Source: a virus
DNA length: 27,761 bases
Direction: 5' to 3' (one strand)
IMG/VR virus record: IMGVR_UViG_3300042294_000282
Span: 1 to 27,761 of that record
Shown here: positions 1-5,694 of the stretch, one piece after another
Layout of the letters: each line of letters opens with the position of its first letter
Numbering within the stretch: the first letter of the stretch is position 1
Program-made: the position numbers and the translations under genes
Notes under the pieces: generated by a model
The model's input: only the letters and a program-made list of their open reading frames with translations
Told to the model about the DNA's origin: nothing
The model's database searches: none

Positions 1-224
1 ACAACTCCTTCTTTTTTCATTATGATTGAGTACACATCCCCAGCCATCTCGCAGCCGAAGCATCTGAACCCACCATTGTCTATGTTTAAACGCGCTGACT
101 TAACTCTATCACCATGGAAGGCGCAACGCACGGTAATCCACCCATGTCGGACAGGTATTTCAAACCCATAATGTTCTAATACAGTAACAATGTCGTGCTT
201 TTTATCAGAGTTTTGCAAGGGCAT
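1..224 (-). CDS. DnaG-type primase, N-terminal CHC2 zinc finger (partial)
   Basis: This gene is cut by the window edge: 74 codons read from the ATG at 224 down to base 1. The visible part is the zinc-binding domain of a bacterial or phage DNA primase, which recognises the template before RNA primer synthesis. Zinc ligands are C34, H37, C55 and C58 in a C-x2-H-x17-C-x2-C arrangement, followed by a GDVYSII-like stretch typical of CHC2 domains. The catalytic TOPRIM part would lie beyond the window. The start overlaps the end of the upstream nuclease gene by 20 bases, as in a coupled replication operon. One GTTTAAAC octamer lies in the gene and encodes Arg-Leu-Asn. The domain assignment is firm. 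Whether the full protein is a primase or a primase-helicase cannot be seen here. Confidence 0.85.
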   Translation of the reverse strand, partial: MPLQNSDKKHDIVTVLEHYGFEIPVRHGWITVRCAFHGDRVKSARLNIDNGGFRCFGCEMAGDVYSIIMKKEGV

Positions 225-564
225 CACTCAACTTTTGAACGACATAAGCATCACCAATACCCTTGTTGGCAGCCTTAATTATTACCAATGGGGTTGGTGC
301 TAATGCTTGTTTCTTGGCTATCCGATAGTTCTCGGCTTCTATGTAGGCTTCCCTTAGCCACCCACTCAGGTCAATGCGACCATCCCTTCTAGGTGCTTTG
401 GCTTCTATTACATAGAAATCATTTGCCGTAGGTAAGAACACATCACCTATGTCGTTCCTTCCGGCGCGGGGTAAACGCTGTGCGTTTAAACCCTGAGTCA
501 TCAGCCAGTCAGCAAGTTCAATCTCAAAGGCTGCACCTCTACGCTTGTTCGCTTGGTTGTTCAT
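205..564 (-). CDS. PD-(D/E)XK nuclease, Holliday-junction-resolvase-like
   Basis: This 119-residue protein looks like a small PD-(D/E)XK endonuclease of the archaeal-Hjc/phage resolvase type. It has an N-terminal RRGAAFEIELADWL helix with the usual early Glu, then DIGDVF giving the metal-binding Asp, then VIEAK giving the E-x-K catalytic pair. The likely role is resolving branched DNA during phage replication or recombination. A longer frame opens at 630, but I chose the ATG at 564 because a GAAAGG ribosome site sits about 9 bases upstream and the extra residues look unrelated. It overlaps the glycosyltransferase gene upstream by 26 bases and the primase gene downstream by 20. The nuclease fold is well supported; the exact substrate is inferred. 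Confidence 0.75.
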   Translation of the reverse strand: MNNQANKRRGAAFEIELADWLMTQGLNAQRLPRAGRNDIGDVFLPTANDFYVIEAKAPRRDGRIDLSGWLREAYIEAENYRIAKKQALAPTPLVIIKAANKGIGDAYVVQKLSDALAKL

Positions 565-1285
565 TGGCTTTTGCCTTTCTCGCTTCGGCTTCGTAAACAG
601 AACCCCAATACAATTTGTAATAATTCTCATCCAAAGAAAAACGCTTCATGTGTTTAACGCGAGCGCCAGTATGGGTATGAACAGGAACCCCTGCCTTCTT
701 TAAGTATCTAAAGAAAACAATGTCCTCACTTACAAACTGATTGTTTAAACCTTCCTTTTCTGCAAACAAAGAATAATCAGGGCAGACTTCTCTTAACCTT
801 GGAACCACGCTCTTATGCATAAGGGTAAGTCCTAAGCCAGCGCAATCCACCTTAATCACTTCGTTCTCAGGTAGTGGATGTATGTATTGAATTGTAAATT
901 CTTGTCCACTTTCATTAAAGATACATGGCATAGGTTGCATCAATGCTTGTTCGTTTTCTTTAGAAATAAAATAAACACCAGTAACTACTGGGCGCACTAA
1001 CTTATCTGCTGTGTCCCATAGTTTCTTTAATACTTCTTGATTAAGAACAATGTCTGAGTCAACCCATAGCAACCAATCAGTCTTTACTTGGTCAGCCCAT
1101 AGGTCAAATAAGTTTTGTCTTTGCCTGCCAATCTGATTACCTTGCACACGGATAGCATTATGTACTTGTATGTGCTTAGGGTCTTGACCCATGATAGTTG
1201 TATAGACAAGTCCTTCGGTAAACTTACCGTCAGTCATACCATTGTCGCACCAACCGAGAGATAAAGTTTCATTTTTACTGTGCAT
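539..1285 (-). CDS. GT-A-type glycosyltransferase (family 2-like)
   Basis: This is a predicted soluble sugar transferase of 248 residues. The core has the nucleotide-sugar and metal-binding DxD motif as VDSDIV (D76, D78), followed by an acceptor-side region with DCAGLGLTLMHKS and a C-terminal His-containing segment HTGARVKH near residues 205-212. The N-terminal SLGWCDNGMTDG stretch resembles phage-encoded members I have seen. An AAAGGAAAAAG ribosome site fits the ATG at 1285. It overlaps the preceding gene by 11 bases. Its place between replication genes is odd for a sugar enzyme. It may modify phage DNA bases, virion proteins or host surface glycans. No base-hydroxylating partner enzyme is visible in this window. 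Confidence 0.8.
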   Translation of the reverse strand: MHSKNETLSLGWCDNGMTDGKFTEGLVYTTIMGQDPKHIQVHNAIRVQGNQIGRQRQNLFDLWADQVKTDWLLWVDSDIVLNQEVLKKLWDTADKLVRPVVTGVYFISKENEQALMQPMPCIFNESGQEFTIQYIHPLPENEVIKVDCAGLGLTLMHKSVVPRLREVCPDYSLFAEKEGLNNQFVSEDIVFFRYLKKAGVPVHTHTGARVKHMKRFSLDENYYKLYWGSVYEAEARKAKANEQPSEQA

Positions 1286-1706
1286 CTTTTTCCTTTATTC
1301 CAATAATGACTTCATCAAAGTCATACATTTCGGATTTAATTTTCATGTCGTCTAGTATGGTCATTGCATTTTCTGCCATGGCTTTCCAAATACCCGACAT
1401 AGTATGTAAGCCAACGGCTATCTCCATCTTGCAATCGTCAGGATGTTCCTCAACAACCGCATCTCTTAGGTGTGTTGCTAGTTGGTCAACATAATCTGCA
1501 TACTGAACAGACTCAAACCAAATCTTTTGTGGGTCATAAATTCTGCGGGTTGCATCATCTAAGTTCTCCGCAATCATTGGTAGTTGTTGAGAAATCTTGG
1601 CACGCATTTCATCTGAGATAGGTGCGCTATCAATCATTTGCTTTAACAGTTCTTGTGAAACTTTTATTTTAGGTGCAAACTTGTCGTTTAAACTATCATC
1701 ACTCAT
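1275..1706 (-). CDS. Hypothetical protein in replication operon
   Basis: This is a 143-residue acidic, mostly helical protein with no family I recognise. It has no signal peptide, membrane segment or cysteine motif. Charged helices dominate, with the central PQKIWFESVQYADYVDQL being the most aromatic part. The ATG at 1706 overlaps the TGA of the ATPase gene by four bases (ATGA), so translation is probably coupled to it. It sits between the RecA/DnaB-type ATPase and the glycosyltransferase, which suggests a replication accessory role, but nothing in the sequence proves this. A GTTTAAAC octamer at codons 5-7 encodes Ser-Leu-Asn just after the start. Confidence 0.7.
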   Translation of the reverse strand: MSDDSLNDKFAPKIKVSQELLKQMIDSAPISDEMRAKISQQLPMIAENLDDATRRIYDPQKIWFESVQYADYVDQLATHLRDAVVEEHPDDCKMEIAVGLHTMSGIWKAMAENAMTILDDMKIKSEMYDFDEVIIGIKEKDAQ

Positions 1707-2512
1707 AATAGTTGTGGTTGTCCCATCTGTACTTGGTGTTGTGATAAGTCAGCAATTTGCATGCTGGCAGGGTCGTAGGACAACCAAATAGGTGTTCCAC
1801 CAGTAGCATCAGCAGGACCATAACGGTTCTTAACAGCACATACACCCATTACACCTTGTTGGCTTTGTACTGTAAGTATTAAACTTGGGGTCTGAGCGAC
1901 CTTGCCATGTAGTGCGTGTCTAGGTGGACAAGGATTACCTTGCACACCTTCGCTAGTGTGGTGGCATACAACAACAGCAGCGCCTGTTTCACGCGCCCAC
2001 CATTTAAGTTCACGCATCAAAGAACGCAAACCGCCCCACTCGTCTTGACCTTCAAGCGTTACATCAACGGCGTTATCAAGCACGATTAAACGAACATCAT
2101 CACCAAGTCTTTCACGGGCAGCAAGAACTGAGTCCTCAATGTCTTTAAGACTTGGTGCGCTATCAAACTCCCACATCACATGGTCAGCAGGTTTTAACAT
2201 CTGTGCTGCCCAATCCCTATCATGTTCCATCAATGGTTCAACTTCACCTTGTGGTTTACCCGTAAGCATTGCAAGCATACGAAGGGACATTGTGTGTGAG
2301 TGCGTGTCCGCCGAGATGTAAAGGGTAGGCACTTGTGCTTGCACGGCTAAAGATAAAGCCAATGTGCTTTTACCCGCCCCCGGCGGACCCGCAATCATTG
2401 ATACTTCGCCGTGTCTAAACATTATTTGTTGGGCTGCTAAAGACTGCCAAACTGTGGGGATGGTTGCCCCACCTTGTGAAGCAGTCTTTATGGCACGGCT
2501 AAGTAATCTCAT
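1703..2512 (-). CDS. RecA/DnaB-superfamily ATPase, probable replicative helicase core
   Basis: This 269-residue P-loop ATPase belongs to the RecA/DnaB/RadA group. Walker A is GPPGAGKST at residues 42-50, Walker B is LIVLDN at 142-147, and a sensor-like VVCHHTSEG with a His pair at 184-185 follows. A C-terminal part with KNRYGP resembles the arginine-finger or DNA-loop region of DnaB-like enzymes. It lacks the DnaB N-terminal domain, so it is a core-only version like RepA-type or phage DnaB-like helicases. A primase zinc finger four genes downstream supports a replisome role. A recombination ATPase is the main alternative. It starts two bases after the stop of the zinc-finger gene, and its own stop overlaps the next ATG. 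Confidence 0.82.
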   Translation of the reverse strand: MRLLSRAIKTASQGGATIPTVWQSLAAQQIMFRHGEVSMIAGPPGAGKSTLALSLAVQAQVPTLYISADTHSHTMSLRMLAMLTGKPQGEVEPLMEHDRDWAAQMLKPADHVMWEFDSAPSLKDIEDSVLAARERLGDDVRLIVLDNAVDVTLEGQDEWGGLRSLMRELKWWARETGAAVVVCHHTSEGVQGNPCPPRHALHGKVAQTPSLILTVQSQQGVMGVCAVKNRYGPADATGGTPIWLSYDPASMQIADLSQHQVQMGQPQLL

Positions 2513-2514
2513 TG

Positions 2515-2961
2515 TTACGCAGCGACCTTCTTATTGCATGCACTTTCGCGGGCGTTAGGGCATGCATAGAACGCCTTGTATGGTTTACCAGCCTTGCTGA
2601 TACCTGCTGCTACAAATCGCATAGGCAATCCGTGGTCGCAAACAGGTGAACCTGCTGGGGCTGGTGCTTGTGCTGCTGCACCTTGTGTGCCAGCGCCCCA
2701 TTGATTTCCAATAGGTTGTGCTGGTGTAACTGGAACTGGATTTAGTCCAGCATTTTGTAGGGTCTGAATTGCTTGGGCAGCAGGATTGCTACTCAACTTA
2801 TGCAGTTCCTCAACTGTTTCCTCTAGTTGTAAAATGCGTTGCATACGCACTTCCAATCCGTCAAGGATTGTGTCTAACTGTTGCTCATCCCATGCTCTGA
2901 GATTGAGTAGTGAACCTTTTGGTGTCTTTAAGTTCACTTGGTATGGTGCTTCATTACTCAT
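2515..2961 (-). CDS. Protein with C-terminal zinc-finger-like motif
   Basis: This protein is about 148 residues long. It has a helical, coiled-coil-like segment (about 28-60), a Pro/Ala/Gly-rich linker, and a C-terminal cysteine cluster: CDHGLPMRF, then YKAFYACPN and a final Cys before KK. The order Cys, His, Cys, Cys around an aromatic FYACP resembles small GRF or topoisomerase-type zinc ribbons that grip single-stranded DNA. This is a similarity of pattern, not a proven match. A GTG at 2964 or the ATG at 2961 could start it; a GGAG ribosome site fits either. It overlaps the Cas4-like gene upstream and is followed two bases later by the ATPase. A single-strand binding or loading factor is plausible. 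Confidence 0.68.
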   Translation of the reverse strand: MSNEAPYQVNLKTPKGSLLNLRAWDEQQLDTILDGLEVRMQRILQLEETVEELHKLSSNPAAQAIQTLQNAGLNPVPVTPAQPIGNQWGAGTQGAAAQAPAPAGSPVCDHGLPMRFVAAGISKAGKPYKAFYACPNARESACNKKVAA

Positions 2962-3799
2962 CACTTGCTTCTCCTTCTGTTATTTCGGGGTATTTGTGTG
3001 AGTCCTTACCGTTTACGACATAGCATGCAGCGTTTACGCCACATGTCCCGCACATAAATCCGGGTGCTGGGATGTAGATGTCGTTCATTACCGCCTTCTC
3101 AAAGTTTTTAACCCATGAGCCTAGGCGTGCTTCTGTGAAATTATCTAGGTTTACCGTGTCCGTCAGTTCACCTGTGCGGGACATCCAGTAAGCACCACCA
3201 ACAGGGCGAACACCAAATGTTTTCTCTACCATGATTGCGTAGATACCCATTTGAGTTTTGCTTGCTGGCTCTCTGCTTCCTGTCTTGATGTCCACAACAA
3301 TTAGTTCCCCGTTGGGAGTAACAAACAAGCGGTCAAGAACTGCCTTTACTGGCACTCCATTAACATCTTGGTTCATCTCAACTTCAATGGCAGGGCGACC
3401 ATCAGGTAGTTTAAACAGTTGGTAGCCTGAGTCATTGCGGAACTGTACCCAGCGGTCAACCATTTTAGGTCCTTCGGTTAACCACCAAGTTGCATCCTCA
3501 CCATTTGGATACGCCTTGCTAGAGCGACCACCAGCACGGAACTCCATGCCGTTGTTGCTTCTATCATAGTTGCGTTTCCATGCTTCGTTAAAAGCAACGG
3601 TAGGGTCAAAGTTCTCTGTGCCTGTAACATCATAAACTTCTGTTGCTTCATGCACAGACGAACCACCTACTAACCAGTAGGATGGGTTCTCAGGAACTTT
3701 TTGTATTCGGGATAGATAGAATTGCCACCCACAGTTTAGCCAAGTTGAAATACCACTATGGCTAACATAGGATTTACCCGTCTTAATTTCAAGGGTCAA
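2954..3799 (-). CDS. Cas4/RecB-type nuclease with likely 4Fe-4S cluster
   Basis: This 281-residue PD-(D/E)XK exonuclease is of the Cas4/AddB-like type, as found in phage recombination or replication modules. Visible motifs are GSSVHEAT (H50), Asp156 in VLDRLF, D170-I-K172 as the catalytic D-x-K, and Q183-x3-Y187. Cys23 near the N-terminus plus C250-x2-C253-x5-C259 at the C-terminus give the four cysteines that hold an iron-sulfur cluster in Cas4 and AddB. No cas1, cas2 or CRISPR array is present, so a role in processing phage DNA ends is more likely than spacer capture. The start codon is TTG at 3799, with AGAAAGGA six to seven bases upstream. It is the first gene of the leftward operon. Confidence 0.85.
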   Translation of the reverse strand: MTLEIKTGKSYVSHSGISTWLNCGWQFYLSRIQKVPENPSYWLVGGSSVHEATEVYDVTGTENFDPTVAFNEAWKRNYDRSNNGMEFRAGGRSSKAYPNGEDATWWLTEGPKMVDRWVQFRNDSGYQLFKLPDGRPAIEVEMNQDVNGVPVKAVLDRLFVTPNGELIVVDIKTGSREPASKTQMGIYAIMVEKTFGVRPVGGAYWMSRTGELTDTVNLDNFTEARLGSWVKNFEKAVMNDIYIPAPGFMCGTCGVNAACYVVNGKDSHKYPEITEGEASDE

Positions 3800-3942
3800 T
3801 TATCCAGTCCTTTCTATGTGTAGTTGATTTCCCCGCTAGGATACATGTGCAATCTCTCCCCTATTCGGCGACACGCCGTGTCGTTTCAAGCAAAATTACA
3901 CAAATGTAATTAGACTGCTGTTCGTGCAGCGTAAGGATAAGT
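3800..3942. promoter_or_regulatory. Divergent control region with two inverted repeats
   Basis: This 143-bp gap lies between the leftward replication operon and the rightward zinc-ribbon genes, so both promoters should be here. It holds CGACAC-gcc-GTGTCG at 3869-3883 and AATTACA-caaa-TGTAATT at 3894-3911. The second overlaps a -10-like TGTAAT readable on both strands, which would suit an operator. No convincing paired -35/-10 set could be chosen. Ribosome sites for the flanking genes lie at 3806-3814 (minus) and 3933-3937 (plus). Confidence 0.5.
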
Positions 3943-4176
3943 GTGCCTGAGCCAACGCCAGTTGGCGAGTGGAAGCCTGACTATGGCAAATCCTTCGGCG
4001 ACTTGCGTGGCGAGCCAAGCCATAGTTGTATTTGTGGTTGTGAAGTTTTAAATGTTAAATGTATTTTTTTTGATTACGACATAGCAGTATGGTTTACTGA
4101 TGCTGAGTGTGCAAATTGTGGCACAAAATTAACAGCACCTACCCCAGCAGATAGGCAGCCAAATGGCGATTTATGA
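3943..4176 (+). CDS. Small cysteine-rich zinc-ribbon-like protein
   Basis: This 77-residue protein is one of only two genes on the plus strand. It has CICGC (C29, C31, C33), C40 and C56-x2-C59, which is a likely metal-binding ribbon. A mixed hydrophobic core lies between the cysteine groups. The start is GTG at 3943, with AAGGA five bases upstream. Its last 14 bases overlap the start of the FmdB-like gene, so the two form an operon. I do not recognise the family. A small nucleic-acid-binding or regulatory protein is a reasonable guess from the motif, with no direct evidence. Confidence 0.65.
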   Translation: MPEPTPVGEWKPDYGKSFGDLRGEPSHSCICGCEVLNVKCIFFDYDIAVWFTDAECANCGTKLTAPTPADRQPNGDL

Positions 4177-4342
4177 ATTTAAATGTGAACAATGTGGCAT
4201 CCAGTATGAAACAGAATTTTCTATACACAATGAAATCAGCGCACCTAACTGTTGCGGGCAGCAGATGAGTAGGGTATGGTCTGTCCCGTCAGTTAAGTTT
4301 AACGCTAGCGGTTTTTACTCAACTGATAATCGGACAAGTTAA
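4163..4342 (+). CDS. FmdB-like zinc-ribbon protein
   Basis: This 59-residue protein opens with MAIYEFKCEQCG, the standard start of FmdB-family regulatory zinc ribbons, and ends with the family's GFYSTDNR signature. The first knuckle is C8-x2-C11. The second is compressed to C30-C31 (NCCG) where typical members have C-x2-C; I believe some phage versions share this form. FmdB proteins are thought to act as small regulators, but their function is poorly known. It overlaps the upstream gene by 14 bases. A bidirectional terminator follows its TAA. The gene is short and easy to miss, but the family match is clear by eye. Confidence 0.85.
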   Translation: MAIYEFKCEQCGIQYETEFSIHNEISAPNCCGQQMSRVWSVPSVKFNASGFYSTDNRTS

Positions 4343-4352
4343 TAAAATAAAA

Positions 4353-4409
4353 AAAGCCCCGCAATCACCGCGTACATAGGGGAAGTGTACGAAGTGAAAG
4401 CGGGGCTTT
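4353..4409. terminator. Bidirectional terminator between convergent operons
   Basis: AAAGCCCCGC at 4353-4362 pairs with GCGGGGCTTT at 4400-4409. A second hairpin sits inside the loop: CGTACA at 4371-4376 pairs with TGTACG at 4386-4391. A-rich and T-rich flanks make it usable on both strands. It lies exactly where the plus-strand pair (ending 4342) meets the minus-strand lysis block (ending 4430). Confidence 0.88.
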
Positions 4410-4429
4410 CTTATGTTTAAACTATTAAA

Positions 4430-4618
4430 TTATTCAGAGCCTCTGCCGTAGGCTGAGTCTGATGCATCAAGTGCTTTAAGCAATGGACCTGCTACACCTG
4501 TTAGTGCTGCAAGAGCCAAAGTCTTTGGATTAGTTTCACCTGCGAGATACAGGGCGATTACAGCAGCAACCGCTGCACGCGCATAACTGCCTAGTATTGC
4601 TACTAACTTTTGGTTCAT
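4430..4618 (-). CDS. Small membrane protein, holin candidate
   Basis: This 62-residue protein has one clear hydrophobic stretch at about residues 14-26 and a second, weaker one at about 33-48. The short charged N-terminus and polar tail resemble small phage holins. It follows the endolysin gene and in fact begins 83 bases inside it, in another frame. An AAGGTGG ribosome site six bases before the ATG at 4618 supports independent translation. It would form the pore or trigger that releases the endolysin, but the 88-residue membrane protein nearby is an equal candidate for that role. Confidence 0.65.
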   Translation of the reverse strand: MNQKLVAILGSYARAAVAAVIALYLAGETNPKTLALAALTGVAGPLLKALDASDSAYGRGSE

Positions 4619-5078
4619 TTGTTACCACCTTCTTTTGGGGAACAACCGCAATGGTTGCCCTTATTTGGTTTACTAACTTAGGTGCTGCCATCCATGGGAA
4701 CCATGGGCGGACATCATCACCGCATCCATCATTGATGGAAATGTGCAAGTGTTTCGTGTGTGGATTTGAGCCTGTGTACTTGCGGTCACCTAACTTGGCT
4801 TTTTCTTTAGACCAAATCTTTTTGTTAAAGATTAGGTATTTCACACGACTGTCTGTTTTTAGTTTCTGAAAAATCTCTGCACAATCAATCCCATTATCAG
4901 GGTCATGTGTTAAGTCAACAGCGTAGCCAGTATTGTGGTCGCTAGTTGGGCTTTGCTTTATGTGAGCAGCGGATGGAAGTAGTCCATCAGATAACTTCTT
5001 ACGCTTTGGTTTAACAGCAGTTGCTTGGCGTAATACAGCAAGCGCTGCTGGTGTTGGTTTCTTTGCTATTTTACTCAC
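4536..5078 (-). CDS. Endolysin, M15-type peptidoglycan peptidase
   Basis: This 180-residue zinc peptidase resembles D-Ala-D-Ala or L-Ala-D-Glu carboxypeptidases of peptidase family M15, which cut cell-wall cross-bridges or stem peptides. The zinc site is visible as S46-x-H48-x2-G51-x-A53-x-D55 and H110-x-H112. The last 60 or so residues may help wall binding, but the final Cys-rich tail (CACSGCCC) is read from DNA that also encodes the start of the holin candidate and may be a by-product of that overlap. The start is GTG at 5078, with GAGGA six bases upstream, overlapping the previous TGA. No signal peptide is seen, so a holin is expected. Confidence 0.88.
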   Translation of the reverse strand: MSKIAKKPTPAALAVLRQATAVKPKRKKLSDGLLPSAAHIKQSPTSDHNTGYAVDLTHDPDNGIDCAEIFQKLKTDSRVKYLIFNKKIWSKEKAKLGDRKYTGSNPHTKHLHISINDGCGDDVRPWFPWMAAPKLVNQIRATIAVVPQKKVVTNEPKVSSNTRQLCACSGCCCNRPVSRR

Positions 5079-5341
5079 TTAGTTTCCTCATCTTTTTTTC
5101 TTGATTTTAAACCATTGGCACTAACAATTCCTGCCAATGTGCCTGTTAAAAATACACACAATGTACTAACTAAATCAATAAATGCAGCATCATTAGGTGC
5201 TTGCTTCATAGGCTGAGTAACAAACACAAGCGCATAAAGTAAAGAAAATACAGAGCCAGCAAATACAATGGCTAAAATAATTCCAATACTTACTATGAGT
5301 CTTGCGTGTAGTTCCTCAGGGGTTAGTCGCGGTTTCGCCAT
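5075..5341 (-). CDS. Two-helix membrane protein, holin candidate
   Basis: This 88-residue protein has two strong transmembrane helices at about 15-40 and 55-77, a short polar N-terminus and a Lys/Glu-rich C-terminal tail (KSRKKDEETK). This is the shape of many class II holins. Its stop overlaps the endolysin's GTG start, so the two are translationally coupled. Its start lies 26 bases inside the lipoprotein gene. I place it as holin or antiholin, with the 62-residue gene as the competing assignment. Confidence 0.72.
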   Translation of the reverse strand: MAKPRLTPEELHARLIVSIGIILAIVFAGSVFSLLYALVFVTQPMKQAPNDAAFIDLVSTLCVFLTGTLAGIVSANGLKSRKKDEETK

Positions 5342-5519
5342 CTGTAAATACCTCAGGGGGTAGTAGGTCTTTAGTACATGTTCCAGTTACTTCACATTGC
5401 GGGGGATTGCACTCAGGCTTTTTCCAATTTTCAAACTCTTGGCACGGGTATCTTACTGTGCCATCATAAGCACAACTACTGAGAGTTATTGCGGTTAACA
5501 AGCAAAGAATAAATTTCAT
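5316..5519 (-). CDS. Small lipoprotein in lysis block
   Basis: This protein is 67 residues from the ATG at 5519; a TTG directly before it at 5522 would add one residue. It starts with a signal peptide, MKFILCLLTAITLSSC, with a lipobox (Leu-Ser-Ser-Cys) that predicts cleavage and lipid attachment at Cys16. The mature part is short and rich in Pro and Cys (five cysteines besides the lipidated one), with CNPPQC and CEVTGTC. Similar small lipoproteins occur in marine phages as I recall them. In a diderm host it could be an outer spanin partner; in a monoderm host it would be a surface lipoprotein. It overlaps both neighbours, by 44 and 26 bases. Confidence 0.72.
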   Translation of the reverse strand: MKFILCLLTAITLSSCAYDGTVRYPCQEFENWKKPECNPPQCEVTGTCTKDLLPPEVFTDGETATNP

Positions 5520-5682
5520 CAACCCGTCTTTCTACCCTGTTTAAACGGTCAGCCACACTACTGCCCCCATTTGGTTTAAGTTCGCTTAGATAATGTTTGA
5601 CCAAAAATCTAATAGCAGCGGTAAAACCAACTAGAAGGGTCATTATGGATACGGCTAGTGCAGCCCAGTTTGCAGGAGTCAT
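5476..5682 (-). CDS. Membrane-anchored coiled-coil protein
   Basis: This 68-residue protein has one transmembrane helix (about residues 7-28) followed by KHYLSELKPNGGSS and a short amphipathic coil with RLNRVERRVDEIYSLL. The LKPNGGSS plus coil arrangement is one I associate with small membrane proteins of actinobacterial phages, near the lysis genes. The function is unknown. An inner spanin or holin accessory is possible next to the lipoprotein gene. AAGGAAT lies eight bases before the ATG at 5682. One GTTTAAAC octamer at 5539 encodes Arg-Leu-Asn in the coil. Confidence 0.72.
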   Translation of the reverse strand: MTPANWAALAVSIMTLLVGFTAAIRFLVKHYLSELKPNGGSSVADRLNRVERRVDEIYSLLVNRNNSQ

Positions 5683-5694
5683 TTGTTCTATTCC

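Noticed and set aside
2954-3799. CRISPR-Cas locus suggested by the Cas4-like gene
   Set aside because: No cas1, cas2 or repeat-spacer array is seen anywhere in the window.
3800-3942. tRNA or small RNA gene in the divergent gap
   Set aside because: The hairpins do not form a cloverleaf and no TPsiC-like sequence is present.
4536-4618. Programmed frameshift fusing endolysin and holin
   Set aside because: No slippery heptamer is visible and the holin has its own ribosome site and ATG.
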